NCBI GenBank assembly: GCA_036924085.1
Contig: JAVGWX010000002.1
Span: 89,230,941 to 89,294,940, forward strand
Length of the DNA stretch: 64,000 nucleotides
Direction of reading: 5' to 3'
DNA from: Ariolimax columbianus
Taxonomy: Eukaryota > Mollusca > Gastropoda > Stylommatophora > Arionidae
A model generated the notes under the pieces. The model saw nothing but the letters and a program-made list of their open reading frames with translations. It made no database searches and had not been told where the DNA came from. The number at the start of each line of letters is the position of its first letter. Position 1 is the stretch's first letter. Made by a program: the position numbers and the translations under genes. Shown piece by piece: positions 32,016 through 41,817 of this stretch.

Positions 32016-35000
32016 ATGCTAATAGCTGTCCATCGTTGTCGATGAGGACCGCCGACATCATCCTTGTCACAGATTTCCCTGTTGGGTGTGGGTGCGCATG
32101 TGGCTGAACAGGTCAATGCGAGCACAAAAACATCTGCTACATATCGGGCACACGAGGTTTGTAGAAGGGGATGGTGTTCCCGCTGCTCGGGATTTCCGCG
32201 TCTCGCGTCTGTTCTGGGCTTTCACAACACGGTGATCTTCACCGGCAGCTACACCCGATTTGACTGCGCTTCTCCAGTCAGATCTGTTTTTCGCAAGACA
32301 TTCCCAGGTGTCGAAGTCTATCTGGCAACTTTTTAGTGAGTCCTTCAGACCGTCTTTAAAACGTTTCTTTGGGCGCCCTCTCTCGCGCCATCCGTCTCTC
32401 AGCTCGCCGTAGAGAAGCTTCTTTGGGAGCCGCTCGTCTGACATACGGACGAGGTGTCCGGCCCATCCTAGTCGTGCTTTTTCTAGCAGTGCATGTATGC
32501 TGGGCATGTTAGCCCTCGATAGAACCTCGATGTCAGTGACACGATCTTGCCATCGGATGTGGAATATTCGCCTCAGGCAACCTGTGTGGAAGTGGTTTAA
32601 CCTCCTTGCATGTCCAGAGTATACAGTCCAGCTTTCGCAAGCGTATAGTAGGGTTGGAATGATGGTTGCACGGTAGACTTTCAATTTGGTCTTGACGCTG
32701 ATGCCACGACGTGCCCAGACCATCGAGCGCATTCTACCAAAGGCTGTGCTGACCTTTGCTATTCTGCATGCCACCTCATCGTCTAGGCTGACAGATCTCG
32801 ACAGCGTGCTGCCCAGATATGTGAATTTGTCTACGGCATTCAACGTCTGCCCGCTGACTGTAGTCTTTGGTTTTGTGTACGGCATGCCTGGTGCTGGTTG
32901 GTACATGACCTCTGTTTTTTTTGGCATTTATGATCAGGCCAAAATTTTCGCATGCGGCAGAGAACTGGTCCATTCCAACCTGCATGTTCAGTTCTGAGTT
33001 GCTCATTAGAGCACAGTCGTCAGCAAATACAAGTTCCCTGATTATGTCGCCAGCCACTTTGGTTTTGGCCTTCATTCTTCTGGAATTGAGTAACTTGCCA
33101 TCTGTGTGGTACTTTATGGGTATTCCAAGCTCCAATGATCTGAAGGCGTCTGTCATCGTGGCCGCGAACATCATGCTGAACAAAGTCGGGGCGAGTACAC
33201 ATCCTTGTTTTACTCCGTTTGATACTAGAAACGTTTTAGAGATTGCACCGCTGTCCAGTACACGAGCACACATGCCTTCGTGTAGCTGTTTCACCATTGT
33301 TATGAACTTGTTGGGGCAGCCAAACTTAGACATTATCATCCACAGCCCTCCTCTGTTTACTGTATCAAATGCCTTTGTCAAATCAATAAATGTGGTGTAC
33401 AAGGCCTTATTTTGCTCTCGACACTTCTCTTGTACTTGGCGAGCGGCAAAAATCATGTCCACTGTTCCTCTTCCGGCTCTGAATCCACATTGGCTTTCTG
33501 GGAGGTGGTGGCTTTGTTCAAGGTGTTTGTTGAGCCTGTTTAGCAGTAAGCGCGCTAGGATCTTGCCTGCTACGGAGAGTAGCGATATTCCTCGATGATT
33601 GTCGCATTCCTGACGATTGCCTTTTCTATTGTATAGGTGAACGATTGAGGCGTCCTTTAGCTCCTGCGGAATTTTACCTTCAGCCCACATGTGACAGAAG
33701 AGTTCAGTGATCCTTCTGGTGAGGGATGGGCCAGCTGTCTTATATACCTCTGCTGGTATTGCATCAGCTCCTGGAGCTTTTCCTATAGATAGTGAACTGA
33801 TTGCCCTGTCGACTTCCTCCTCAGTAATGACTTCATCCAACGCCAGGTTCAGTTCCACCTGCGGCATTCGCCGGATGGCCTCTTTATTTATGGACGATGG
33901 GTGGTTTAGTATTTTGCAGAAGTGGTCTGCCCATCTGTCTAGAATCTGAACCTTATCTGTTAGCAGTACCCCATCCGCACTGCGAACTGGAGTATTACTA
34001 GAGGGCTGCGGGCCGTAGAGAGCTTTCAGTGCCTCGTAAAACCGTTTGGTGTCATGACGCTCGGCGAACATCTCAATTTCGTCAGCTCTTTTGCTGAGCC
34101 AGGAGTCTTGCATCTCTCTAAGCCTGGTCTGGACAGCTTTGCGAGCAGTATTGAACGCAGCTTTTGCTGCCGGAGATGGTGTGTCCCTCTGGTATTCCCT
34201 GTGCGCTTCATGTTTTGCATCGAGAAGGCCCTGTATTTCTAGATCGTTCTCATCAAACCAGTCCTTATGCTTGCGCGTGATTGGGCCAATGTGTTTAACA
34301 GCTGTATCGTAGGGTGTGTTTCTCAATGATGCCCAGTTCTTTTCGATGTCGTTCTTTTCAAAACGAAGCTCAGACAGTCTACCCTCAAGCTCTTCCTGGA
34401 AGCCTCCTCTCGTGGGTTCGTATTTCAACTGAGAGACATTTAGCCTTCTCTGTGGTTTCTTTCCCTGGGGGCGCATTTTGGGCTGGATCTTGAAGTTTAG
34501 CTTGGCAATGACAAGTCGATGGTCGGTCCAACATTCTGCACCACACATGCTCTTCGTTACCATAGCATCCGCTCGATCCCTACGTCTGATGATAATATAG
34601 TCAATGAGGTGCCAGTGGCGGGACCTTGGGTGCATCCATGTGGTTCTATTTCGGACAGGTAGTCGGAAAGCTGTGTTTGTAATGAGTAGTTCATTTGCAG
34701 CACATGTCCTCAGAAGGAGCAGTCCGTTACTATTGCATTTTCCGATACCATGTCTGCCAATGGTCCCCTCCCATGCTGTATGGTCTGTGCCAACCCTAGC
34801 GTTAAAATCACCGAGGATGACCAGTTTGTCAGATTTGGGGACTGCAGCGATGAGCGCCTCAAGGTCCTCATAAAACTTATCTTTTGTTTCCTGAGGATTT
34901 GTCATTGTGGGTGCGTATGCACTGATGAGTGTTGCATGGCGCCCTCCTATTAGGGGTAGACGCAGTGTAATCAGGCGGTCATTAATTCCTCTGGGCATGC

Positions 35001-35571
35001 TTGTGAGCTTGTCGACCATGTTGGTCTTGATGGCAAAGCCAACTCCAGCTTCACGGCGTTCTTCTTTGCTGCGGCCGCTCCAGAAGAAAGTATAACCAGC
35101 GCCTTCTTCTGTGATCTGCCCTTCCTCCGCCAGTCGTTTCTCACTCAGGGCAGCTATGCAGATGTTGTATCTAGCCAGTTCCCTGGCGATCAGTGCTGTC
35201 CGTCGTTCGGGTCTGTTTGCTTTGGTGTTGTCCAGGAGCGTGCGGACATTCCATGTTGCAAGCGTGAAGGTTAGTTTTCGTGATCGTTTTCTGTCTGTTC
35301 CGCTGCTGCAGTTTGGGGGCCCTGCCAGTTGCGAGCTGCTAGTCAGGGTATGATCTGTAGGGTGATGTCGTGAGTTGCGCAATATGTTTATAGTGAGGGA
35401 GATGTGCGCAGGATCTTCCTCACTCTCTCGTCCGGACTCAACATGTTCTAGAGGCAAGACATTGTCAAGACTTCTAGTGAAGGGTTCGGATGCAGACAGT
35501 ATGGTGTCAGCGTGTGCCTCATTATCTCGGTAGCCCTTCCCTTCTCTTTTATCGCTGGGGTGGAGCTTTGA
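32016..35571 (-). mobile_element. Near-intact RTE-type LINE (3.56 kb)
   Basis: Insertion bounded by a 13-bp target-site duplication in SINE-A; 3556 bp is about full length for RTE elements. One polyprotein frame covers almost all of it on the minus strand. The 3' end is at 32016, and no long simple-repeat tail is visible. High coding integrity inside an older SINE indicates a recent insertion. Confidence 0.92.
32067..35571 (-). CDS. RTE endonuclease/reverse transcriptase, one frameshift
   Basis: The protein starts before an APE-type endonuclease (TFTLATWNVRTLLDN at ~35270, LISAYAPTMTN, ILGDFNARVGTDH at ~34810, DYIIIRRRDRAD, WTDHRLV). A connector leads to the reverse transcriptase (GKAPGADAIPAEVYK at ~33770, NHRGISLLS, FIDLTKAFDTVNR, NGVKQGCVLAPTLF, catalytic ELVFADDCALMSN at ~33030). 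A thumb (KFTYLGSTLSRS) and tail (ACESWTVYSGHARRL, LGWAGHLVRMSDER) follow, then a C2H2-type finger (CPICSRCF, SHMRTHT) at ~32085-32150. The frame shifts once at an 8-base A-run (plus-strand T-run 32915-32922); this could be a sequencing error. The open frame also extends upstream into SINE-A, which is fortuitous; the native start codon is uncertain. Confidence 0.93.
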
Positions 35572-35812
35572 GGTATCCCGGATAGCAGGCTGCAATAGAG
35601 CAGACTGGCTAAGAAGAAGGGATCGAAGAGGGAAGGCTAATCCAGTACTCAAAAATGCCTGCTGAAGTCGGATGTGTCGGACTGAAAGGTGCAAATATCG
35701 CAGTCAAGCTGTAAACTACGACACCGCATTCTATTCCACATACTACATCCTGCTACTTGCAAAGCCCTTTTCAGGGTTTGGTAGCGGGAGATTGAGAACG
35801 AACGAAGAAGAG
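35572..35812 (+). repeat. SINE-A right half
   Basis: Continuation of the copy broken at 32015: GCAGGCTGCAATAGAGCAGA, core CCTGCTGAAGTCGGATGTGT, GGTAGCGGGAGATTGAGAAC, GAACGAAGAAGAGG. The first 13 bases are the duplicated target site. Confidence 0.92.
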
Positions 35813-35899
35813 GATGATGTTTTGCAAGATTTTTCAATATCACTAAGGGGATCACAGCGTTTAGCCCCACTTCGCTGATCAAACTTCCAACTTCACGGT

Positions 35900-36030
35900 G
35901 GGGACATGAAGTGGTGTTTTGATCAGTATGTTACACCTGGCCCTGACGTTAGGCAGGTTGTCTTATTATGCTGCCTGGCTGTGAAGTTAGGTGGGGGCCA
36001 GGGTCAGTATATAGCACCTGACTCTGACGC
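35900..36030. repeat. Isolated satellite-motif units
   Basis: Two diverged units of the GATCAGTATGTTxCACCTGxC motif (TTGATCAGTATGTTACACCT, GGGTCAGTATATAGCACCTG) outside any array. Confidence 0.55.
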
Positions 36031-36049
36031 CGTCAACAAATACACCCGT

Positions 36050-36310
36050 CCAGCTCAGTCTGTCTTCCATTTTGGTTTTCTTGATTACAAACTATCTTCT
36101 CCATGTGTGCTTTTGTCTGCCTCTAGGCCTCTAGCCTTTGGGATTTCTAGGACAAAGACTGTCTTGTAATGCTATCAACTGCTTTCGTTAAAATGTGTCT
36201 TATCCAACGTCATCGCCTTCTCACTTCATGTTTCTCTAATATCTGCCTGGTCCTTTCCAACAGTTCCACATTAGTGATCTTACCAGACCACAGCAATCTC
36301 TATATTATGC
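36050..36310 (-). mobile_element. LINE C-terminal relic
   Basis: Minus strand: RRRRWIRHILTKAVDSITRQ, SLSWKSQRLEARGRQKHTWR in adjacent frames. Same LINE tail as 29370-29535 (RWIRHTLRKPVDSLTRQSLL). Confidence 0.6.
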
Positions 36311-36598
36311 AGGTGAACTAATTTATGACAGAATGTACCTTTTTCGATGTTGTTGTTTTTGTTCTCTACATTTCAAAGCCATTCAATTGCCGAATTTTAC
36401 ATTGGAGTTGATGTCTGTTATTTCTGTGTTAAACGTAATTTCTTTTCATTTCCATAAGTTCTCCAATGCAATGAAAGCTCTTCCCCCACTTTGGATACTT
36501 AAAATACATTGAGTTATGTTGTGTTTTGCACCTATCGGTACAGTGCATTCGGCTTCAGCAGCATTTTAACAAAATTAGTCAACTTACCATATGGCTTG
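36311..36598 (-). repeat. Spacer with isolated SINE core
   Basis: Mostly AT-rich and unassigned. At 36517-36566 the minus strand has AAAATGCTGCTGAAGCCGAA, TGCACTGTACCGATAGGTGC. This is the core shared by the SINE families, here of the tRNA-SINE subtype. Confidence 0.5.
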
Positions 36599-36945
36599 GC
36601 TTCGTTCGTTCTAAATCTCCCGCTACCAGTCCCTGAAAGGGCTTAAGTAGCAGAATGTAGTCCAGAGAACGGAATGCGTTGTGTCGTAGTTTACAGCTTG
36701 ACTGCGATATTTGCACCTTTCGGTCCACCAAATCCAACTTCAGCAAGCGTTTTTTTAGTACCGAGTTAGCATTCCCTCTTCGATCCCTTCTCCTTAGCCA
36801 GTCTGCCCTGCTGCAGCCTGTTATCCAGGATCACCGCGTGGAGGTGTAGAAGGATCTTGGCAGCTCTGGTTCGCTGGCCCTGACGCTAGCAGTCAGCTAT
36901 GGGTCGCTGACCACTGCAGCTAATGCGCTGCTCCGCATCTTGATC
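36599..36945 (-). repeat. SINE-A copy, nearly full length
   Basis: Antisense copy, very similar to 729-1079 (CTGTTATCCAGGATCACCGC, GGAGGTGTAGAAGGATCTTG, GCTGCTCCGCATCTTGATCC). Confidence 0.88.
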
Positions 36946-36954
36946 CCAACTTGC

Positions 36955-38135
36955 CACATGATGTGTGAATGGTCAGGTGTTCGGATGTTCAGATGGTCGG
37001 GTGGTCGATTGGTCAGATAGTCGGGTGATCAATTGGTCGGATGGTGAATGACCATGTGGTCAGATGGTCGGTTGGTTGGATGGTCAGATGATCGCATGGT
37101 TAGATGATCGGATGGTTTGACGGTCGGATGGTAAAATGGTCGCATGGTCAGATGGTTCGATGGTCAGATGGCAGGGTAGTCAGATGGTTGGATGGCAGGG
37201 TGATTAGATATTCGGATGGTTTGATAGTCGGAAGGTAGGGTGGTCAAATGGTCGCATGGACAGATGGTCGCGTGGTCAGATGGTAGGATGGTCAAGTGGC
37301 CAGATGGTCGAATTGTCAGATAGTCGAGATGGTCAAATGGTCAGAAGGTCAGATGTTCAAATGGACGGGAATGTCAGGTTGGTCGGGATGGTCGTATGGC
37401 ATGGTTATCAGATGGATGATGGTCAGATGGTCGCATGGTCAGATGGTTGGGTGGCTGAGTATGGTCAAGTGGTCGGACGCTTAGATGGACGGATGGTTGG
37501 ATGGTGGGGATGGTCAGATGGTCGTATGACATGGTGGTCAGATGGATGGAAGGTCAGATTGTTTCATGGTCAGATGGTCAGATAGCAGGGTGGTCAGATT
37601 GTTGGATGGCAGGGGGCTAGGTGGTCGGATGGCTAGGTGGTCAGATGGATGGATGATCAGATGGTGGGATAACAGAGTGGTCAGATGGTTGGGTGGCTGA
37701 GTATGGTCAAGTGGTCGGTCAGTTAGATGGACGTATGGTTGGATGGTGGGGATAGTCAGATGGTCGTATACATGGTGGTCAGATGGTTGGATGGCAGGGT
37801 GATTAGATGGTTGAATGGTAGGGTGGTTAGGTGGTCGGATGGCAAGGTGGTCAGATGGTTGGGTGGCTGGGTGGTCAGGTGGTCTGATAGCAAGGTGTTC
37901 AAGTGGTCGGATGGCAGGGTATTCAGGTGGTTGGATGGCAGGCTGGTCAGATGGTTGTATGGCAGGGTGGTCAGATGGTTGGATGGCAGGTTGGTCAGAT
38001 GGTTGTATGGCAGGGTGGTCAGGTGGTTGTATGGCAGGGTGGTCAGCTGGATGAATAATCAGATGGTCGGATTGCAGGGTGTTCAGGTGTTCGGATGGCA
38101 GGGTGCTCTTATGGTCGGCTGATCGGTTATTTAGT
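36955..38135. repeat. Degenerate GGTCAGATGG minisatellite
   Basis: More than 1.1 kb of short units of the type GGTCAGATGGTxGGATGG, GGTCGGATGGCAGGGT, with higher-order repetition of GGTTGGATGGCAGGGTGGTC towards the right. Open frames in it arise from the repeat. It ends just upstream of the first recognised exon of the host gene, so it probably lies in an upstream intron. Confidence 0.95.
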
Positions 38136-38192
38136 CAGGATTTCAACTATTCCAAATACATATGGCGCAAATACATCTTTTTTTTCTTCCAG

Positions 38193-38507
38193 ATTTAAAC
38201 CAAAGAGAAAGCCGCGCTGTTTTGGATCAGTACCCATAATCCGTTGCGTCAGCAGTAGAAAAGGGCTAAGATGTCTTCGAAGAAACACCCTGAACAAGAG
38301 ATGGTACTCTCAGTCTCCTACTCGACCGTGTGATACAGCCTTCTCCGCGAGATTACCAAGGTCAAGGAGGTTCAACTTAGAGGTTAGAGGTCAGAACTTA
38401 GGCTTAGCCACCGAAGATGGTGTATGCAGGGACGAATGTGTGGGGCCGATGGAGTATCGGATGAAGGTGCCAACGGAATGTAACACGCAAATTCTCAATC
38501 ACATGAG
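38193..38507 (+). CDS. Host gene, internal exon (phase 2/2)
   Basis: A 315-bp exon with textbook borders: acceptor CATCTTTTTTTTCTTCCAG ending at 38192 and donor GAG|GTAAAA at 38508. It starts with one base completing a codon and ends with two bases of a codon, so its length is a multiple of three. It encodes about 104 residues (FKPKRKPRCFGSVPIIRCVS, RRNTLNKRWYSQSPT, CRDECVGPMEYRMKVPTECN), basic and cysteine-containing. The split arginine codon AG|A is completed by the first base of the exon at 41818. Earlier exons were not found; the window upstream is repeats. I do not recognise the protein family. Confidence 0.75.
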
Positions 38508-38631
38508 GTAAAATGTTGCTGGTGGTGAGGATGTTGTTGCTGCTGAGAATCTGAATTGTAGAGTGATAGAGCGCTCGCTTCCATGGTAAAAGTATAGCGT
38601 TTTCTCCCTGTTACGATGCTTTTGTTCTTCT

Positions 38632-40665
38632 CCTTCTTCTTCTTCTTCGTACGCAGTCAGACAGTAACCCTTATTTTTTTCGAAAAAAGCGGCGATCATC
38701 CTGAGGCTGTCGCCGCTGCCATAGAGCTTGTCTTGCAGTTCCACTGGTGATGGCCACATCTGCTCTCTCTGATCCTCGTATGTCGGGCAGTTCTGCAGCA
38801 GATGTTCAGCGGTCATTTTACCGGTACCGCACGGGCATTCGTCGGTACCACCTATCTTCAATTTGTTGAATAGGTGGTACCTCAGTCTATTGTGGCCAGT
38901 GCGAAGTCTGAAGACAACGACCTGCTCTCTTCGGTTCAACTGGTAATAGGCATCGTTTTTGGTGTAACCAGTATGTTCGGTTTCCCATTTGGTCATGAAT
39001 CTGGCTTTGATAAGCCGTTTTGACTCTTCGTACGTCATACTAGTATCTGTTAGGGGTAGTCTTGCACCTTCTTTTGCCAGTCTGTCTGCCTCCTCGTTGC
39101 CTTGGATGTTGCAGTGTGATGGGACCCACTGTACCACTACCCTTTTTGGTGCGGAATGCTGGCACAGTTTGCAGAGTGCTGCTCTTAAGTCATTAAGCTC
39201 AGTGTTTTTCTGGCTTTTTAGCGCTGTGACTACGGCGAGAACATCTGTAAGCAGGACTATATGGCTTTCATTTTCATTGTGTGTCACCATTTCTTCCACT
39301 GCCGCCCTCAGTGCCTCTGCCTCCGCTCTGAAATTGCTTGTGTACTTACCAGTAGCGAATGACAGTGTTATTTGTTTGCCATTTGGTAGGTTCAGGAATG
39401 CTCCTGCCCCTCCGTTCTGTGTATTGTTTGTTACAGAACCGTCGGTGTATGCATGGGTCCAGTCCATGCTTGGGTAGCTTTTCGATATGAAGCTTAGGGT
39501 AGTATCTCTCCTTTCTTTTTCAGTCTGGCAGTTTTTGTTTGCAATACCTGGTATATTTTCTACCACCTCTGGAAATATATCCTGCCTCCAGGTAGGTTTT
39601 CGTACAGTAGTGATGGGTTTTGGTGTTGTTAGTGCGTTTATGGGATCTTCGTGCATCTTTGCTTTGGCTATTTCTGCAAAGTTTCTCCGCTTTAGTTTCC
39701 CATTTCCCAAATTGTTTAGTCTCTGGTGCATTGGATGGTCAGTCAGTCTTCGGAGTTTCTCTGACTGCAGCTGGGCTCTGCAGTCTCTTCTATCGGTCAT
39801 GGATTGCAGTTTTGTAATCTTTTCAAGTTCTACAATTGGCGTTGACTTCATGCCTCCTGTTATAACTCTCATGGCTTGGTTTTGGAGTTTGCCAACTTTA
39901 TGGCAGTTCGCCTTTGCTGCTGTTGTCCATGCCGCAATGCCATACTCGAGAACTGGTCTCACTCTTCCAGTGTACAGTTTCTTTAGTATGCTTTCGTCTG
40001 CTCCCCAGCTTGTGCCAGCAAGTTTCCTCATGATTGCCATTCTTTCTCTGGCTTTCATTCGGTTTCTCTCGATCTGACTTTTCCATGTCATGCGCCGATC
40101 AAATGTGACTCCCAGATAGGTTGGGTTGTCGTTTGGCTGCAGGAATTTGCCATTTAAGCTTAATTTTGTATTTTGGGGTTTGATTGAAAGCGAGAATATT
40201 GTGCATGTGGTTTTCTCCTCGTTTATTTTGACCAGCCATGAGTTCGCCCACTCTTCCAGCGATGTTAGGGCCTGCTGCATCCGATTTCTTGCTATGGTAA
40301 GATTCTTTTCAGAGGTCCACATAGCCAGATCGTCTGCAAACATTGAGCTATGGACTCTCCTTGGTATATTCTCTGTAATGTCGTTTATATATACCAGGAA
40401 GAGTGTGGGTGACAGTACTCCCCCTTGGGGTACTCCCTGCTCGAGTGTCACCTTTTTGCTCATTTGCCCTTGTACTTGGACTCTGGCCGTTCTTTGTTTG
40501 AGGTAGTGGTTGATCCACTTGTACATTTTCCCACAAACATCACTTCTTCTTAGCTTGGCTCTAACTCCGTCTTTCCAGACTTTGTCAAATGCCTTTTCCA
40601 GATCCACCCAAACAGCTACTGTGTGTTTCTGTGCCTGGTAGGCATCCTCTATTTCCTCAACCTTA
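38632..40665 (-). mobile_element. I-type LINE, 5'-truncated, frame intact
   Basis: One open minus-strand frame covers the reverse transcriptase from the first catalytic region (VDLEKAFDKVW) through RTARVQVQGQ, GVPQGGVLSP and FADDLAMW (~40320). Then come the thumb, RNase H with all catalytic positions (HAYTDGS, AEAEALRAAVEE, LLTDVLAVV, VPSHCNIQGNEEADRLAKEG) and the terminal knuckle CPCGTGKMTAEHLLQNC, ending in a GAA-type tail. The endonuclease and RT N-terminus are lost by 5' truncation at ~40660. It lacks stops, so it is a young insertion in the host intron, antisense to the gene. An 8-bp TTTTGTTC match on both sides is only weak evidence for a target duplication. Clear relative of the LINE in the rDNA composite. 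Confidence 0.93.
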
Positions 40666-41094
40666 ATCAACTTTTACCATTTTTGTTCATGTTTTTTTTC
40701 CATTATATACACCCACAGAGCCGCTGCAGCCTCGTCTTATTTTAAGACGAAAAGAGAAGCGAGTCCTAAGTTACCACCAATGCGACTTCATTGGGGACAA
40801 AAAATATCAAACATATAAGCTAACAATTCATAGAGGAAGGGATGAATACATAAAATTGACATAAAAACACATAAATGAGTAAGAGAAGGGGCTTAGCTGG
40901 ATAGCACATAAGAATTCGTCACTGATCTCCTTACCTGTGGACACACCGTCGGTATATCCAACCATCTCCCACTTCCTGCGCTCTGCTGCCTATGCCACTC
41001 CCGCATACTTGTTTCACCCCTGTTATCTTGCGCCTGACGTGTCTACAGGCGAGTAGATCAGTGATGTGTTCTTAAGTGTTACATCTCACCTTTG
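40666..41094. other. Unassigned intronic sequence
   Basis: Contains a short perfect hairpin, CGTCTTA TTT TAAGACG, near 40733-40750. No exon or element recognised. Confidence 0.4.
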
Positions 41095-41720
41095 TCGCGG
41101 CTACGGTCCGTATGTTTTACCTGACTTTGATGGCAGGTGGAGACTTGGTCATGTATGTCTCACCTGCCTGTAACGGGAAGTGCGGTTAAGTCAGAATGTT
41201 TTACCTGACCTTGACACGAAGAAGGATCTTGGTCAGTATGTTTCATCTGACTTTGACGGGAGGTGGGGGGACTTGTTCGGTATGCCTCACCTGACTTTGA
41301 CGGGAAATGAGTCCAAAGTCAGAACGTTTTACCTGACCTTGACATGAAGAAGAATCTTGGTCGGTACGTCTCACCTAAATATGAAACTCGGTCTCACCTG
41401 GTTTTTGACTGGAGGTGGGGACTTTGTCGTTTGTTTCACCTAACTTTGACGTGAGGGAATTTGGCTAGTTCTTGATCAGTATGTCTCACCTGACTTTGAC
41501 GGGAAGTGATGTCTTGGTAAGTATGTTTCACATGACTTTGATGGGAGGTGGTGTCTTGATAAGTATGTTTCATCTGACTTTGACGGGAGATGGTGTCTTG
41601 ATAAGTATGTTTCACCTGACTTTGACACGAAGAAGGATCTTGGTCAGTGTGTTTCACCTGACATTGACGGCAGGTAGAAACCTGGTCGGTATGTCTCACC
41701 TGACTTTGACGTGAGATTAG
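41095..41720. repeat. Satellite array, ~42-60 bp units
   Basis: Around a dozen diverged units of CTTGGTCAGTATGTTTCACC, TGACTTTGACGGGAGGTG. The shared motif GTCAGTATGTTTCACCTGAC matches repeat B tails and, inverted, the array at 18305-18720. Confidence 0.92.
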
Positions 41721-41817
41721 TACATGTACCTGATCCTATGTGGGTATGTGTCAATGTATTTCACCTTACACTGACGTTCGATTCTTAAAATGTTCTTTTT
41801 GTGTTCTTAAAATTTAG

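Larger units (their letters stand above)
38508..41817 (+). other. Host-gene intron with antisense LINE and satellite
   Basis: 3310-bp intron with donor GTAAAA and acceptor GTTCTTAAAATTTAG. It holds an antisense I-type LINE (38632-40665), unassigned sequence (40666-41094) and a satellite array (41095-41720). Confidence 0.75.

Noticed and set aside
35572..35694. N-terminal extension of the RTE protein into SINE-A
   Set aside because: The target-site duplication shows the LINE begins at 35571; the open frame into the SINE is accidental.
37256..38122. WSDGQMV-type repeat frames
   Set aside because: Come from the GGTCAGATGG minisatellite; composition and several overlapping frames show no coding constraint.
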